Shown here one piece after another: positions 31,412 through 42,426 of a stretch of DNA of 64,000 nucleotides. The stretch comes from Conchocele bisecta. Its lineage: Eukaryota; Mollusca; Bivalvia; Lucinida; Thyasiridae. How positions within the stretch are numbered: the first letter of the stretch is position 1; each line of letters starts with the position of its first letter. The stretch is from the NCBI GenBank assembly GCA_029237695.1, contig CM055273.1, positions 63,291,968 through 63,355,967 of the forward strand. Direction: 5' to 3'. The position numbers and the translations under genes were made by a program. The notes beneath the pieces were generated by a model. It was not told the origin of the DNA. It did no database searches and worked only from the letters and a program-made list of their open reading frames with translations.

Positions 31412-31655
31412 CCTGGGGCACGCGTTTCACTAAACTTCGTAAGACTAAAATGTTCGTAAGTGCAAATTTAGGATCGTCTGGCAATTTAAATTGATGGATT
31501 TACATTTATTGAGCGTAGGCTGCAGCCTATGCTCAATAAATGTAAATCCAACAATTGTTTACAAGAAAACATTGTTAATGTGACATTTACAGATTATCAT
31601 AATTTGGCACTTACGAACATTTTAGTCGAACAAAGTTTAGTGAAACGGCCCCCTG
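31412..31655. mobile_element. Family C (C4)
   Basis: GGGGCACGCGTTTCACTAAA to TTTAGTGAAACGGCCCCC; centre GAGCGTAGGCTGCAGCCTAT. Confidence 0.7.
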
Positions 31656-31773
31656 GCAATCGAAAGAAATCAGGGTTTTTTATAAAAAAAGTGAATATAT
31701 ATATATTCCTGAACAAGAACTACTAGAGATGTGAATGCCAGTTTTTGTAGTCAGTCCCTTGTTACTAATTTAT

Positions 31774-32023
31774 TCAACCCTTACACAGCTATCTTATTTC
31801 TTTTGTTGTCTGCTGTTTATTTTCTATTTTTCATTTTTATCATCAAAAATATGCTTTGACAGCACTTTACAATAATTTACAACATGCTTTGACAGCACTT
31901 CAGAATCATTTCCATTGGAAATGATTCTGAAGTGCTGTCAAACCATGTTTTTATTGAGAAATAAGGCAAGATATAAAAGTAACAGCAGACGACAATTGTT
32001 GTTAGTAGCGGTCTAAGGGTTAA
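31774..32023. mobile_element. Family A (A6)
   Basis: TTCAACCCTTACACAGCTAT (left TTAA lost) to AGCGGTCTAAGGGTTAA; hairpin AATCATTTCCATTGGAAATG. Confidence 0.75.
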
Positions 32024-32054
32024 ATTCATTCACTCGTAACTAGAATGGCATCTT

Positions 32055-32562
32055 TCTATAGTTTGTTTGTTTGTTTGTTTGTTTGTTTGTTGGGGTTTAA
32101 CGGCCTATCAACAGCTAAGGTCATTTAAGGCCGGGTCAATGGGTTTAGTACTAAATCCCATATATTACCTGTACAAGTACATGTACATGTTCAAGTACAT
32201 GTACAAATGGGGGGAAAATCCCAAAATCAGAACTGAATATTTACAATCAACAAAACTATATATTCAGCCCTGAAATCAGAATAATCCTGATCTGATGCCA
32301 GGTCCTCGTCACACCAGAATCACTTGGCCCCTCCCAAAAGCAGTAGGATCAGTAATAATCTTACTACTTTTATAATGGGAAAAATAACCCATTTCAACTC
32401 CCAGGTAACTAGAATCTTTCTATAGAGGTACAGTATTTGTATCACTTGACAACTAAAATGAACTGGAAATGTAGTATAACTTCTCCTATTTTTCATGGTC
32501 TAAGCTAGTGTATCTATAGAAAGGTATAAAACACAAAATCCTTGGAATTTTATCAAACACTA
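32055..32562. mobile_element. Family G (G9) with (GTTT)n
   Basis: A GTTT run at 32060-32090 precedes GGGTTTAACGGCCTATCAAC. A (ACATGT)-type palindromic run at 32175-32205 replaces the usual middle. Body to about 32400; the rest is unassigned. Confidence 0.55.
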
Positions 32563-32962
32563 CAGGCCCGTACGCAGGAATTAATTTAGGGGGGTGCGTT
32601 ATCGACGGCGCGAAGGGCTAAACATTGTGTTTTTTTGCACATTCACGGACAGACCTCGGCAGATTAACCATTTCACCCCTAAATAACTGGAATGGATTTT
32701 GATATGTTAATTTTGCAACCCATTCCAACTGAATCATCACAAAATGATTTTCAGACCAGTCCATTTATGAACATGATGTGTTTTTTTTCTCAAAATTATG
32801 AACATTACTTGCAAAAAGTGCAGATCCTGATGAGACGGCTCGTCACGAGCCGGCTCATCTGGATCTACACTTTTTGTCAATACCACTATACAGGCCTGTG
32901 GTGTTGAACGTGTTAAGGGGGGTGCACACGCACCCGTCGCACCCCCTCTGCGTACGGGCCTG
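32563..32962. mobile_element. MITE W1 with 5-bp TSD, split by B6
   Basis: CAGGCCCGTACGCAGGA and inverted CAGGCCCGTACGCAGA ends, CACTA at both borders (32558-32562 and 32963-32967). Inner GGGGGGTGCG words also pair. B6 sits inside at TTAA. Confidence 0.75.
32664..32916. mobile_element. Family B (B6), nested in W1
   Basis: TTAACCATTTCACCCCTAAA to GTGGTGTTGAACGTGTTAA with TTAA at both borders; hairpin GACGGCTCGTCACGAGCCGG. Confidence 0.75.
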
Positions 32963-32967
32963 CACTA

Positions 32968-33174
32968 TATGGCCGCGGCCCGCATGTCGTGCCCGCCGAG
33001 GCTTTGATAGTACATGTATACCGAAAAACTTTAACCCGGACGCTCGTAATGTGCAAACTATATTGCACTGTCTGCAAGCGGGCGCGATAAAAATGGTGTG
33101 TTTGATAGATATCAGTGATTTGTCTCACATACCACAGAAAATTACAAAAATTCACTATCTGAGACACAATGCAT
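32968..33174. other. Pearl-type terminus fragment and unassigned DNA
   Basis: ATGGCCGCGGCCCGCATGTC near 32969 matches the start of P3 at 51946 (CCCGCATGTCGAGCCCGCCG). Nothing else. Confidence 0.4.
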
Positions 33175-33413
33175 TTAACCCTTTCAACACCAAGTAACTT
33201 AATAGGATGTTCCATGCCAATGTTTCACGCTATTCATTAATTTTGTTCATTCAAATTATCCCATTCTTCTAAAAGGGTAATCTGTATGACGTTTAAAATT
33301 ATTAACAAACAGTGGAGATCCTGATGAGACGGCTCGTTACGAGCCGGCTCATCTGGATCTGCACTGTTTGCAAACATTGTCTCTATAGAGGTCTGTGGTG
33401 TTGAAAGGGTTAA
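33175..33413. mobile_element. Family B (B7), intact, TTAA at both ends
   Basis: TTAACCCTTTCAACACCA and inverse; hairpin GACGGCTCGTTACGAGCCGG at 33328-33350. It is almost identical, in opposite orientation, to B9 at 46969-47208. Confidence 0.85.
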
Positions 33414-33689
33414 GGACCAATATCTCATATCTGTCTAGTATGTATTGCACCAACTTTTATTTGCTTTACTGTCATATTATTTGCTGTATGTGTAAATGCA
33501 CGAAGTGGTGAAACTGTACGATGGCTTGTACATACAAAGATGGCGAGATGGCAACTCAATGCTCCATATAGTATACAGTAACAAGACAATATTCACATAT
33601 GATATATTCATTTATCACATCACTCTTATGAAGCAATTATCATTGCAGTCAAGTGTATCTATCTATGACCTAATACCACAACATGTTTT
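33414..33689. other. Unassigned DNA
   Basis: No gene; the 71-codon ORF at 33496 has no motif. Confidence 0.35.
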
Positions 33690-34160
33690 TTATATCAGAG
33701 ACATTATATGAGACATTTTTTGGCAAAATAAACATTAATTCACCATTACCCCACGTATTGATTGGCATTATTATACATTTTATATCAGACGTAACTTTCC
33801 ACACTGATATCAGGGGCAATAACCGTGTTTCCTTAAAATGTTAAGACATGACTATTTATACTCTGTATTTATTTTTTGATGTGCAATTATCATACTTTAT
33901 AATCTGTCGAAAATATTATTTTTTCAGGTGACACATTTAATTAGTATAAATAATTAAAAAAATACCATGCCTCATTTGAATATGAAAATAGCCTGATACC
34001 ACCGCGAGTCACTATCAGTAAAATAAATATTACTAAATGATTATATCTGTACAGCGGCCACTCGTAATCTTTAGAACTGGTGGAATAGTGACACAATTGT
34101 ACACTTCTTTAATTCCTATAAAGAACATTTTGTGCCTATTGAGTGGGAATGTACCTTTAA
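33690..34160. mobile_element. Family D (D3), left end lost
   Basis: From ATATCAGAGACATTATATGA to GAGTGGGAATGTACCTTTAA. 34161-34448 unassigned. Confidence 0.6.
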
Positions 34161-34448
34161 GAGACATGCATGCAAATTGGTTCATGTGAAAATTGATTGA
34201 TATACAGTAGACTTGTACACGCAAGATAGACAGGAAATTCTCTATATATAAGCACTTAATCAACTAGAAACAGGCGGTGGGCACCACAAAAGTTCACATC
34301 TAACTTCTCATTGGATAATGGGAAACATATATTGAATGGGCCGACACTAATATTACGTCCCCTGATATTCAAAAACACAAGCTGCAGACCAAATGGCAGT
34401 TATTCAATGGCGTGAGCCAGTCGTGGGTTATGCCGTACTAATATGTCG

Positions 34449-34640
34449 CTTTGACTGGAGAAATGGCGATTATGGGTTTTGCGACCAGTGTAGATCCAGA
34501 TCAGCCTGTGCATCTGCACAGTCTGATCAGGATCTGCACAGTTCGCCATTTTTTCAAAGAAACACCGCACTGCTCGTGCTGTTTGATCAGGAGCTATACC
34601 GGTCACAAAACACATTAAGCCCGTTTCTCCAGTTGCAGCC
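34449..34640. mobile_element. Family F
   Basis: GACTGGAGAAATGGCGATTA to TAAGCCCGTTTCTCCAGTTG; inner GATCAGCCTGTGCATCTGCA pairs with CAGTCTGATCAGGATCTGCA. Confidence 0.75.
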
Positions 34641-34722
34641 TTATATAACATGCATATGGCTCAGCATTAACTTAAAATAACAAATCTTTGGGGACGTCAA
34701 TATATCACAGAATGTGTGTTAA

Positions 34723-34972
34723 TTAACCCTTAGACCGCTATCTTATTTTTTTTTTTGTCTGCTGTTTATTTTCTATTTTCCATTTTCATCATCAAAAACA
34801 TGCTTTGACAACACTTTAGAATAATTTACAATATGCTTTGACAGCAATTCAGAATCTTTTCCATTGGAAATGATTCTGAAGTGCTGTAAAACCATGTTTT
34901 TATTGAGAAATAAGGCAAGATATAAAAGCAACAGCTGACAACAATTGTTGTGAGTGGCGGTCTAAGGGTTAA
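34723..34972. mobile_element. Family A (A7), TTAA at both ends
   Basis: TTAACCCTTAGACCGCTATC and TGGCGGTCTAAGGGTTAA. Confidence 0.8.
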
Positions 34973-34999
34973 TTATAAACTGATAGAACTCGCAGTGTG

Positions 35000-35251
35000 G
35001 TGCCATATGTGGTATAACATACGAGGCAAGCCAGCTCATTTTGTACCTCAGAAGATGTGCAATATATATATATTTCATAGAATATACTATAAAAATTGAC
35101 GATATCTTCTGTAAATGAAAGTTGCGGAGTAAATGCGGAATAGAGCATTTGCTATGACAATTTCATCAACTTTCAAAGTCATTTACAGAAAATATCGCAG
35201 TTTCTGTAAATAGCACACCTTCTGAGGTACAAAATCACATGGTGTGTCTCA
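35000..35251. mobile_element. Palindromic element T3
   Basis: Same family as T2: ATTTTGTACCTCAGAAGATG at the left, TTCTGAGGTACAAAATCACA at the right, centre GCGGAATAGAGCATTTGC slightly damaged. Its right end touches the GC-rich start of the hAT region. Confidence 0.65.
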
Positions 35252-35531
35252 TAGGCACGGCCGTAGCGGACGCCACGGCAGCCACGGCAGCCACGGCCAG
35301 GCCGTAGCACTATTTTGGCCGTTTTTTTGTTGTTAAATGTTGTAGGTTGAGCTTCCAATAGTCTACAACCAAGCATGCCAAATCAGTTGTAGCGCATAAC
35401 CACTGCCTAATTGATTGGCATGGTCTCGTCCATGCATCATTGGCATTGCATCTATTGCCATTTTGTCCGGCGAAAAGTAAACGCAGCGATTTCATTGAGC
35501 GAATCTAAGCAATAACAACAACAACCAAAAT
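35252..35531 (+). other. Upstream region of the hAT relic
   Basis: It opens with a GC-rich stretch in which GCCACGGCA is repeated about three times (35270-35305), containing CAGGCCGTAGC, which resembles hAT termini. The 5' end of the element may be here, directly next to MITE T3, but no matching inverted copy is seen near 38.8-39.2 kb. Confidence 0.3.
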
Positions 35532-35575
35532 ATGTCTGCTAAAAGTAAAAAGCGTAAAATTAGCGACTTTTTCAG

Positions 35576-36374
35576 GTGATTATGGTTTTTACAGTCGGAA
35601 GGGAATGCGCCCATCTACACATTTAAATTGTTTGAATAACTACTGTTTCGTCATCAAACTTGAAAAATGCCGATTTAATCTACAAACCCATGCATTGAAT
35701 GAGTCGCTAGAATATAGGCTCATTTTCAATAAACATGTGCTATTGGTGTCGCCGTCGGATACTTCAACAAAACTTCACCCATGCATACATATCGTGTCAA
35801 AGGCGTGTCGCGCGCAAAAACGATCGGTCCAATGTCATGTCCGGAGCATAACTCGAAAACCATATGGAATATTTTAACGAAACTTCAGCTATGCATAGAT
35901 AACGAATCAAAGGTGTGTCGTGCACAAGAACGACGACTCTCGATTTACTCATTTCTGAGTTATTGCCTTTTGATCATTGTTCGGTCCAATTTTGTGTTGA
36001 CCATAACTCAAATCCTACTAACTGCCCACCACCTACTGTGCCTACCACCAACTACTGTACCCACCATATATTGTGCCCACCACCTACTGTGCCCCACCAC
36101 CCGACCACTGTACCCACCCCCACTGTGCCCCACCACCCACTGTGCCCCCCCCACCCCCACTGTGCCCCTCCATCCGCTCTGCCCCACCACCAACTGTGTC
36201 CCACCGCACTGTGCACCACTGGAATGACAACTCGCAAATCAAACATGGTTGCAGGGGGATACAATGCGGTCGTGGACGTCATGCCCCGCTTGAAAAAAAT
36301 GGGATCCGGAAATTCTTATTGCAAGTAAATATTCTTTCACTTGTATCCCTGATCGGCATTATTGTTGTTTCTAG
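35576..36374 (+). other. Intron of the hAT relic with CCACC/TGTGCC repeats
   Basis: Bounded by GTGATT and TTTCTAG. It holds two diverged copies of a ~120 bp unit (about 35760-35940, both with CATGCATA and GTGTCG-CGCAC-like blocks) and a degenerate minisatellite of CCACCACTGTGCCC units at 36010-36215. The apparent upstream extension of the long ORF (proline-rich, from 36073) lies in this repeat and is probably not protein. Confidence 0.6.
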
Positions 36375-36397
36375 CCCTGACAGCCGGTCAGCGCAGA

Positions 36398-36805
36398 CCG
36401 CCTCTACCATCACAGAACGGCGCACCACTCTACCGGGCGAAACTAGCGCCGCCTCTACCATCACAGAACCGCGCACCACTCTACCGGGCGAAACTAGCAC
36501 CGCCTCTACCATCACAGAACCGCGCACCACTCTACCGGGCGAAACTAGCACCGCCTCTACCATCACAGAACCGCGCACCACTCTACCGGGCGAAACTAGC
36601 ACCGCCGCTACCATCACAGAACCGCGCACCACTCTACCGGGCGAAACTAGCACCGCCTCTACCATCACAGAACCGCACACCACTCTACCGGGCGAAACTA
36701 GCACTGCCTCTACCATCACAGAACCGCACACCACTCTACCGGGCGAAACTAGCACCGCCTCTACCATCACAGAACCGCACACCACTCTACCGGGCGAAAC
36801 TAGCA
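36398..36805 (+). repeat. In-frame 51-bp coding minisatellite, 8 units
   Basis: Eight tandem 51-bp units encode TTLPGETSTASTITEPR-like 17-residue repeats. Units differ by a few substitutions and never break the frame, as expected for a repeat that expanded while the ORF was intact. It lies between exon 2 start and the TTF zinc finger. Confidence 0.9.
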
Positions 36806-38800
36806 CCACGACATGTTACGACGGAGTTGCATCATTCTTGAAATTCGTTCCTCCACACAGTTTTGTATTTCCCTCGCGTTCCTATGGCAAATCAAAGATA
36901 AAGCACAGAAGTTGTCAACATCAATGGTTTCACAACTTCCCATGGATTCATTATGATCAGGCCAGAGACTTGATATTCTGCCACACATGCGTGACCGCGA
37001 AGAACAAACAACTCGTTGGGTTCGCACAACGATACGAAACAGCGTTCATTTCTGACGGTTTTCATAATTGGAATAATGGTCTCTGTCAAATGAAGGGGCA
37101 TGCTCAGAGTAAACTACACAATGAGGCGACAGAAAAGCTGCGAGTAGATGTCGATTACTCCAACACTGTAGATTGTCTACTGGATAGTCATGTCAACAAG
37201 GAGAAGGCATTAGCCAATCGAATGATTGTTGAAATAATCAAATGTTTGAAATTCTTTGCCAGACAGAACTTAGCTGTAAGAGGATCCACTGTTATTGGTG
37301 AATTTGAACCGAATTCCAACTTCTGGCAGCTGCTACAGTTAATGGCTACAAATAACCCGGAACTCAAAATGTGGCTAGATAGACGGTTGAATTATACATC
37401 TCCTGACGTCCAGAATGAGTTATTAACAATTATGAGCAAACTAACCACGGAAGAGATCATATCGAACATCAAAGATTCTAACAGCTACTGTGTAATGGTC
37501 GATGAAACTACCGACGTGGCAAATAAGGAACAAGCAGTGTTCTGTTTGAGATGGGTAGATGAAAATTTAGAACCACATGAAGAATTTCTAGGACTCTATG
37601 AACTGAGCAATACATCAGCAAATACCGTTGTTGGCATGATTAAGGACTGTCTCCTGCGCTTTGGATTGCCACTTTCAAATTGCCGAGGACAGTGCTACGA
37701 CGGTGCAGCCACAATGTCTGGGAAAAGAACAGGGGTCGCTACACAGATACTGCAAGAAAATCCCAAAGCAATATATGTACATTGTTATGCACATTCGCTA
37801 AATCTTGCCGTTCAGGATATGGTTAAATCGAGCAATGTCATCAAGGACTGCTTAGACATTTCATACGAAATCACTAAACTGATAAAGTATAGCCCGAAAC
37901 GTGATGCAGCACTTAAGGCCATACAGGAAGAGGACAAGTACTCTACGGACGTAGGAGGGAGCTATGCACAGATACGGTTGTTTTGTGCAACACGCTGGAC
38001 TGTTAAGGCAGAAACCCTTGGTGAATTGATTTTTCGAATCACGGATAACCTTTCGAAAGCGTTGCAGGGTGAGCGTCTTAGTGCATTAGATGGTCGCGAA
38101 CTGGCCCTGTCTACAGTGGCTGTATTGAAGCAGATGCGGTCAGATCGTGACTTCGAGCTATTCTTCGGAAAGGTGGAGATGAGAAGGGTCGAGTTGGGAA
38201 TACCAGAGGGGAAACTGCCGAGACAAAAAAGAAGACCAGCCAGATTCGATGACAACAATTCAATGACGTACAGCCACCCACAAACTGTCAAAGAGCAAAG
38301 TATGGTACCAATGGTATCGTCAACCGTTTCGACCAACCTGGCTTCAAGGTGTATATGACCTTGGAATCGCTACTTGTTAAGGCGTGCAATGATCAGCCAT
38401 ACCAGGACGAGTATGAACTAGTAACGAAGATGTATGCAACAGACATAAATGCACATGCTCTAGAAACAGAGCTAATTATGTTGAGCAGGAGTCAAATGCC
38501 GCTGCCGGTCACTTGCGCCAAAGACATCGTTAAGTGGCACATACCAAACTCTCCTCGGTTGGCAGCATACTGAAACTAGTCATGGTACTGCCTGCAACAA
38601 ATGCTGTCAGTGAAAGGTCGTTCAGTGCATTGCGTAGAGTTAAAACATTCCTCAGGGCAAGTATGACACAGCTGAGGCTGAACAGCACAATGCTTATGCA
38701 TGTTCACCGAGACCGGTTAGATCCGATAGACGAGCAAGTAGTAATTTCAGAATTTGTAAGTTGTCACCCAAGGAGGAAAGAACAGATTAGAACGAGCTAA

Positions 38801-39326
38801 GTGAGAAACAGTTGTTGCAGGCAGTACGTGGGTGGATCAAAACGTGATGGCTCCCACCTCATTAACCCCAGACCGAAAATGTTTGGGGTTATAGCGATTG
38901 CCCTCAATGTCTGTCTGTCTGTCTGTCTGTCTGTCTGGCTGCCGGATCTAGACGAACACTTATACTATACGTTTGCTAAACTCAGTATATTATACCTTTC
39001 GTACAACCTGTCTACATCACTTGCAAGTTCACGAGTTACCTCAAATGACAAAGGATGTAGACTAGTTGTAAGACTACGCTCCCGCTTAAGTCAATACCTT
39101 TTCGGGCGGGAGTCTGCCACTCTCTGATTTATAGTTTCGGATCTCAGTAAATGTTATTTGATAAAGCACATTTTTCCAAATTTCTGTTTCTTCCATTGGT
39201 GTGTGTCCAAAATCTTGTGTCAATTAATTGCTCGAACGTTCACTTACAATGCAGGACATGCCATTTGGAGGGTCTAAGTTGAAAAAAAAAATCTGGGGGA
39301 CTGACACAAAAAAAATTATTTTAACA
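38801..39326. other. 3' flank of hAT relic with (CTGT)n
   Basis: Contains a CTGT microsatellite at about 38910-38937. The rest is unique-looking DNA with no gene that I can support. The hAT 3' terminus should lie here if the copy is complete, but no inverted match to the 35.25 kb end was seen. Confidence 0.4.
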
Positions 39327-39575
39327 TTAACCCTTAGACCGCTACTCACAACAATTGTCATCTGCTGTTGCTTTTATATATTGCCTTATTTCTCAATAAA
39401 AACATGTTTTGACAGCACTTTAGAATCATTTCCAATGGAAATGATTATAAAGTGCTGTCAAAGCATATTGTAAATTATTATAAAGTACTGTCAAAGCATG
39501 TTTTTGATGGTAGGAATGGAAAATAGAAAATAAACAGCAGACAACAAAAAAATAAGATAGCGGTCTAAGGGTTAA
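39327..39575. mobile_element. Family A (A8), TTAA at both ends
   Basis: TTAACCCTTAGACCGCTACT and GATAGCGGTCTAAGGGTTAA; nearly an inverted copy of A7. Confidence 0.8.
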
Positions 39576-39720
39576 CTATATTTGCCAGAATTATTTTATG
39601 AATGTCCTCACACAAAAACTTTTATTTTAACATTAAAGAGGGCAATAGACAGACAATGAATAAACCTGTGTAATTGATGGAATCCGCTTCACAATTAACC
39701 TATTTTGTATTCCTACAACA

Positions 39721-39880
39721 TTAACCCTTACACCGATATCTTATTTTTTTTGTCATCTGCTGTTTATTTTCTATTTTACATTTTTATCATCAAAAATATG
39801 CTTTGACACTTTACAACATGCTTTGACAGCACTTTAGAATCATGTCCATTGGAAATGATTATAAAGTGCTGTCAAAACTG
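39721..39880. mobile_element. Family A (A9), right end lost
   Basis: TTAACCCTTACACCGATATC to ATAAAGTGCTGTCAAAAC. Confidence 0.65.
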
Positions 39881-40220
39881 ATGGGATAAAAATTTACAAA
39901 ATTAGTTAAGCTAGTGAGCACCAGAAAATGCAATCTGCAGTGGTAGATGTGTTAAGCGAAGACAAAAGGGGACAGTGGAAGTGGAGCGGTAGAGTACAGC
40001 TAATTTACCCAGGACAAACTTGAATTTCAGGACCACTGGACTACAGTCATTGACCAGATAACTGCTGGTTTACGACCTATGAGCTTACCACCAACAAGGC
40101 ATACATTTACGTTTCACAGACTAAGTGACCATGTGAAACATGATAACCCACCCACAACCCTACCTCCTTATAAAATAGAGGTAACAAGGCAATAACTAGA
40201 TAATAGTCGGTAAATCCGAC
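39881..40220. other. Unassigned DNA
   Basis: No gene or repeat recognised. Confidence 0.35.
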
Positions 40221-40771
40221 AAATGCTCCCCGATGACGCCTGGATTGAAATTTAAAGTCCTTGACCCTGGGTATTGGTGTAGTATTCTTATTAATCACAA
40301 TAAATGGTGATCAATGTGTATATGATGTTTCAAGTTGATATCGCAAGCGGTCACAGAGATATAGCAATTTGAAAAACTTTAACGTAAGCTTTAAACAAAA
40401 ATTCTAAGTCATTTGACCTTGGGCTCCTGGGCAGCATGGGTAGGGTATACAATGAAAATATGGATGGTGATCAATGTGTATATGAAGTTTCAAGTTGATA
40501 TCGGAAGCACTCACAGAGATATAGCAATTTGAAAAACTTTAACAAAAAGTTTAAATTTATTTGACCTTGACCTTGGGCTCCTGGGAAGCATGGGTAGGGT
40601 ATACAATGGAAATATGGATGGTGATCAATGTGTATATTAAGTTTCAAGTTGATATCCCAAGCAGTCACAGAGATATCGCAATTTGAAAAACTTTAACGTA
40701 AAACTCGGATGGCGGACGCCGGACAAAGCGGTAACTATATGCTCCCACGAACAATTTTATTTCGGGGAGCA
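40221..40771 (+). mobile_element. Pearl-type element P2
   Basis: Starts AATGCTCCCCGATGACG; three ~150-bp units with GACCTTGGGCTCCTGG, TATGGATGGTGATCAATGTG and ACAGAGATATAGCAATTTGA; a short GGACGCCGGAC tail; terminal hairpin ATGCTCCCACGAAC / TTCGGGGAGCAT that inverts the 5' motif. Confidence 0.7.
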
Positions 40772-40849
40772 TAAAAATACATCCAAAATCAGTGTTATTA
40801 ACTCTTTGCATGCTGGGAAACTTGTGGGTTATAAATAGTTCAAAAATAG

Positions 40850-41110
40850 CGGACAAAAAATCATCATATTTTCTTGTATTTATCCCCGTAAATATCATGA
40901 ATATGTCTTGGAATTTCATTAGAATTGAGTACTGAGGACTCAATTCTAATGAAATTTCAAGACATATTTACAGACAGAAATAAAACATATACCGGTACTC
41001 CGAATTTGTTTGGCGGATATTTTCACCATGCTGGCATGCAAATAGTTAAGTTAACAAGAAAATGTGACATGTCAGCACACAAATGCCCCCGGTGGGAGAC
41101 TGGAGAATCC
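40850..41110. repeat. Hairpin and pearl-type 5' fragment
   Basis: 40903-40965: GAATTTCATTAGAATTGAGT and inverse (compare 61790-61850). 41060-41110 resembles the pearl 5' motif (GTGACATGTCAGCACACAAA). Confidence 0.5.
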
Positions 41111-41138
41111 CTGGCAAATTTCTTAACCAATATTGCCT

Positions 41139-41517
41139 TTAAAGGTACATGCCCACTCAGTAGGCATAAAATGTTCTTCATATCAGATACATCAGCTGGA
41201 ACATTTTCTGGCCAAATAAACATTCATTCACCATTACCCCACGTATTGATTGGCATTATTATACATTTTACATCAGACGAAAATGTCCACTCTCATATCA
41301 GGGGCGATAATCGTGTTTCCTTAAAATGTTAACGGACATTACTATTTATTCTCTGTATTTATATTTTGATGTGCAATGATCATACTTTAGTATCTGTCGA
41401 AAATATTATTTTTTTCAGGTGACATTTTTAGAACTGGTGGAATAGTGTCACAATTATGCACTTATTTAATTCCTATAAAGAACATTTTGTGCCTACTGAG
41501 TGGGCATGTACCTTTAA
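41139..41517. mobile_element. TTAA-type MITE, family D (D4)
   Basis: TTAAAGGTACATGCCCACTC and GAGTGGGCATGTACCTTTAA. Confidence 0.75.
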
Positions 41518-41660
41518 AGGTCACATTACAAACTATCACTTATTTTCTTCAAAATTCTCTAAAAACAACAACGGCGACCCTAATAACCGATTTCCGGTTC
41601 GTTTGTATTTTTCGTGATATTGAGATTTCTCATATCGCACCTTATCTGACACCTATACAG
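41518..41660. other. Unassigned DNA
   Basis: Nothing recognised. Confidence 0.3.
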
Positions 41661-41672
41661 AGCCATGCAATG

Positions 41673-41949
41673 GAGTGCCGTGGCGTAATGGTTAGTGTGT
41701 CAAACTACTGATCCAAGGGTCGTGGGTTCGAGCCTGACTAGCGGCGTGCTTTGTGTCCTTGAGCAAGACACTTTATCCACACTGCTCCAGTTCACCCAGC
41801 TGTAAATGGGTACCGATAATTCGTAGTTGCTTTGTAAATATGAATTACCGGCTTCTCTCAAAAAATCTCTACCTCCGTTCTTTCTCCCATTCTTGGGAGA
41901 CGGCATGGAAGGTCCTAGAGCCAGTGCCGCCGTTAAATATAAGCTAAAA
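41673..41949 (+). mobile_element. tRNA-derived SINE with perfect 12-bp TSD
   Basis: The tRNA-like head has A-box TGGCGTAATGG (41681-41691) and B-box GGTTCGAGCC (41725-41734), 44 bp apart as in tRNA-class Pol III promoters. A conserved SINE core follows (CCTTGAGCAAGACACTTTAT ... CACCCAGCTGTAAATGGGTA, 41757-41812). The tail ends AAATATAAGCTAAAA. AGCCATGCAATG occurs at both borders (41661-41672 and 41950-41961), a perfect target-site duplication showing retroposition. The core resembles the Nin/Meta-type SINE domains; the superfamily name is from memory. Confidence 0.85.
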
Positions 41950-41961
41950 AGCCATGCAATG

Positions 41962-42426
41962 AATTGGTCATCGCTTATCTCTCCTGTTACTGCGACCTAC
42001 TGGCGCGAGGTGGCGCTCTAAAAAGAACCGCTATGACGTAGCAGTAGTACAGCTTACCTGATTGGTGGATGAAGGTTTCTTATATAATATCGTTTGGATT
42101 TACGGACATCATGTATTTGTTGCATAATTTCTACGTTTTTGTCGTTTAATGTATAAATTAATCATTATTTTTTCCTTCGCCTAGTTATACTTGGATTATT
42201 TATACGTCGGTTGCAATCGTCAGCGACGACTATCTGCGCGGAAGTCGGTTGACCACTCGCTTATTTTTCCGTAAATACTGTTTTTGAATACTAAAATATA
42301 ACTAATTCACATATTTTGTTCGTTGACAGATAAAAGAATTAAAAGCATATATTCAATTTTCACATGTACAGTAAATTCTTTACTATTTCTAATCTATTTT
42401 CCTACCGACTTGTTTCAAATAAATAG
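41962..42426. other. Unassigned DNA
   Basis: CpG words around 41995-42050 and 42200-42260 but no gene that I can support; CAGCTTACCTGATTGG (42050) is donor-like on the minus strand. Confidence 0.35.

Larger units (their letters stand above)
35532..38800 (+). pseudogene. hAT-superfamily transposase relic (ZMYM1/TTF zinc-finger, DUF4371 type)
   Basis: Exon 1 (35532-35575) encodes MSAKSKKRKISDFF, a short basic start typical of this family, and ends CAG before GTGATT. Exon 2 starts at 36375 after TTGTTTCTAG and stays in frame (SPDSRSAQ). A minisatellite-coded region follows, then a TTF-type zinc finger (about 36875-37125; FCHTC and later His residues), then the hAT RNase-H-like core. Catalytic candidates: Asp in VMVDETTD (37501), Asp in CRGQCYDGAA (37699), Glu in NAVSERSF (38612). 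The HCYAHSLNLA and TRW motifs are present. Lesions: a frameshift near 38330 before RFDQPGFKVY, a second near 38560 before the hAT dimerisation helix, and probably 50-60 residues lost after TRWTV (family comparison from memory). It lies antisense in a host intron. Terminal repeats were not found with confidence. Confidence 0.85.

Noticed and set aside
35781..36227. A 148-codon plus ORF overlapping the hAT start
   Set aside because: It lies in the intron and the CCACC repeat, and ends without any recognised motif.
36073..36374. N-terminal proline-rich extension of the hAT ORF
   Set aside because: It lies in the CCACC repeat within the intron; the spliced MSAKSKKRKISDFF exon is the better start.
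36279..36809. A 176-codon minus ORF with VLVSPGRVVCGSVMVEA repeats
   Set aside because: Antisense shadow of the 51-bp coding minisatellite.
41681..41745. A tRNA gene
   Set aside because: A and B boxes are present, but the sequence continues into a SINE core and is bordered by a 12-bp duplication; it does not fold as a clean cloverleaf by eye.
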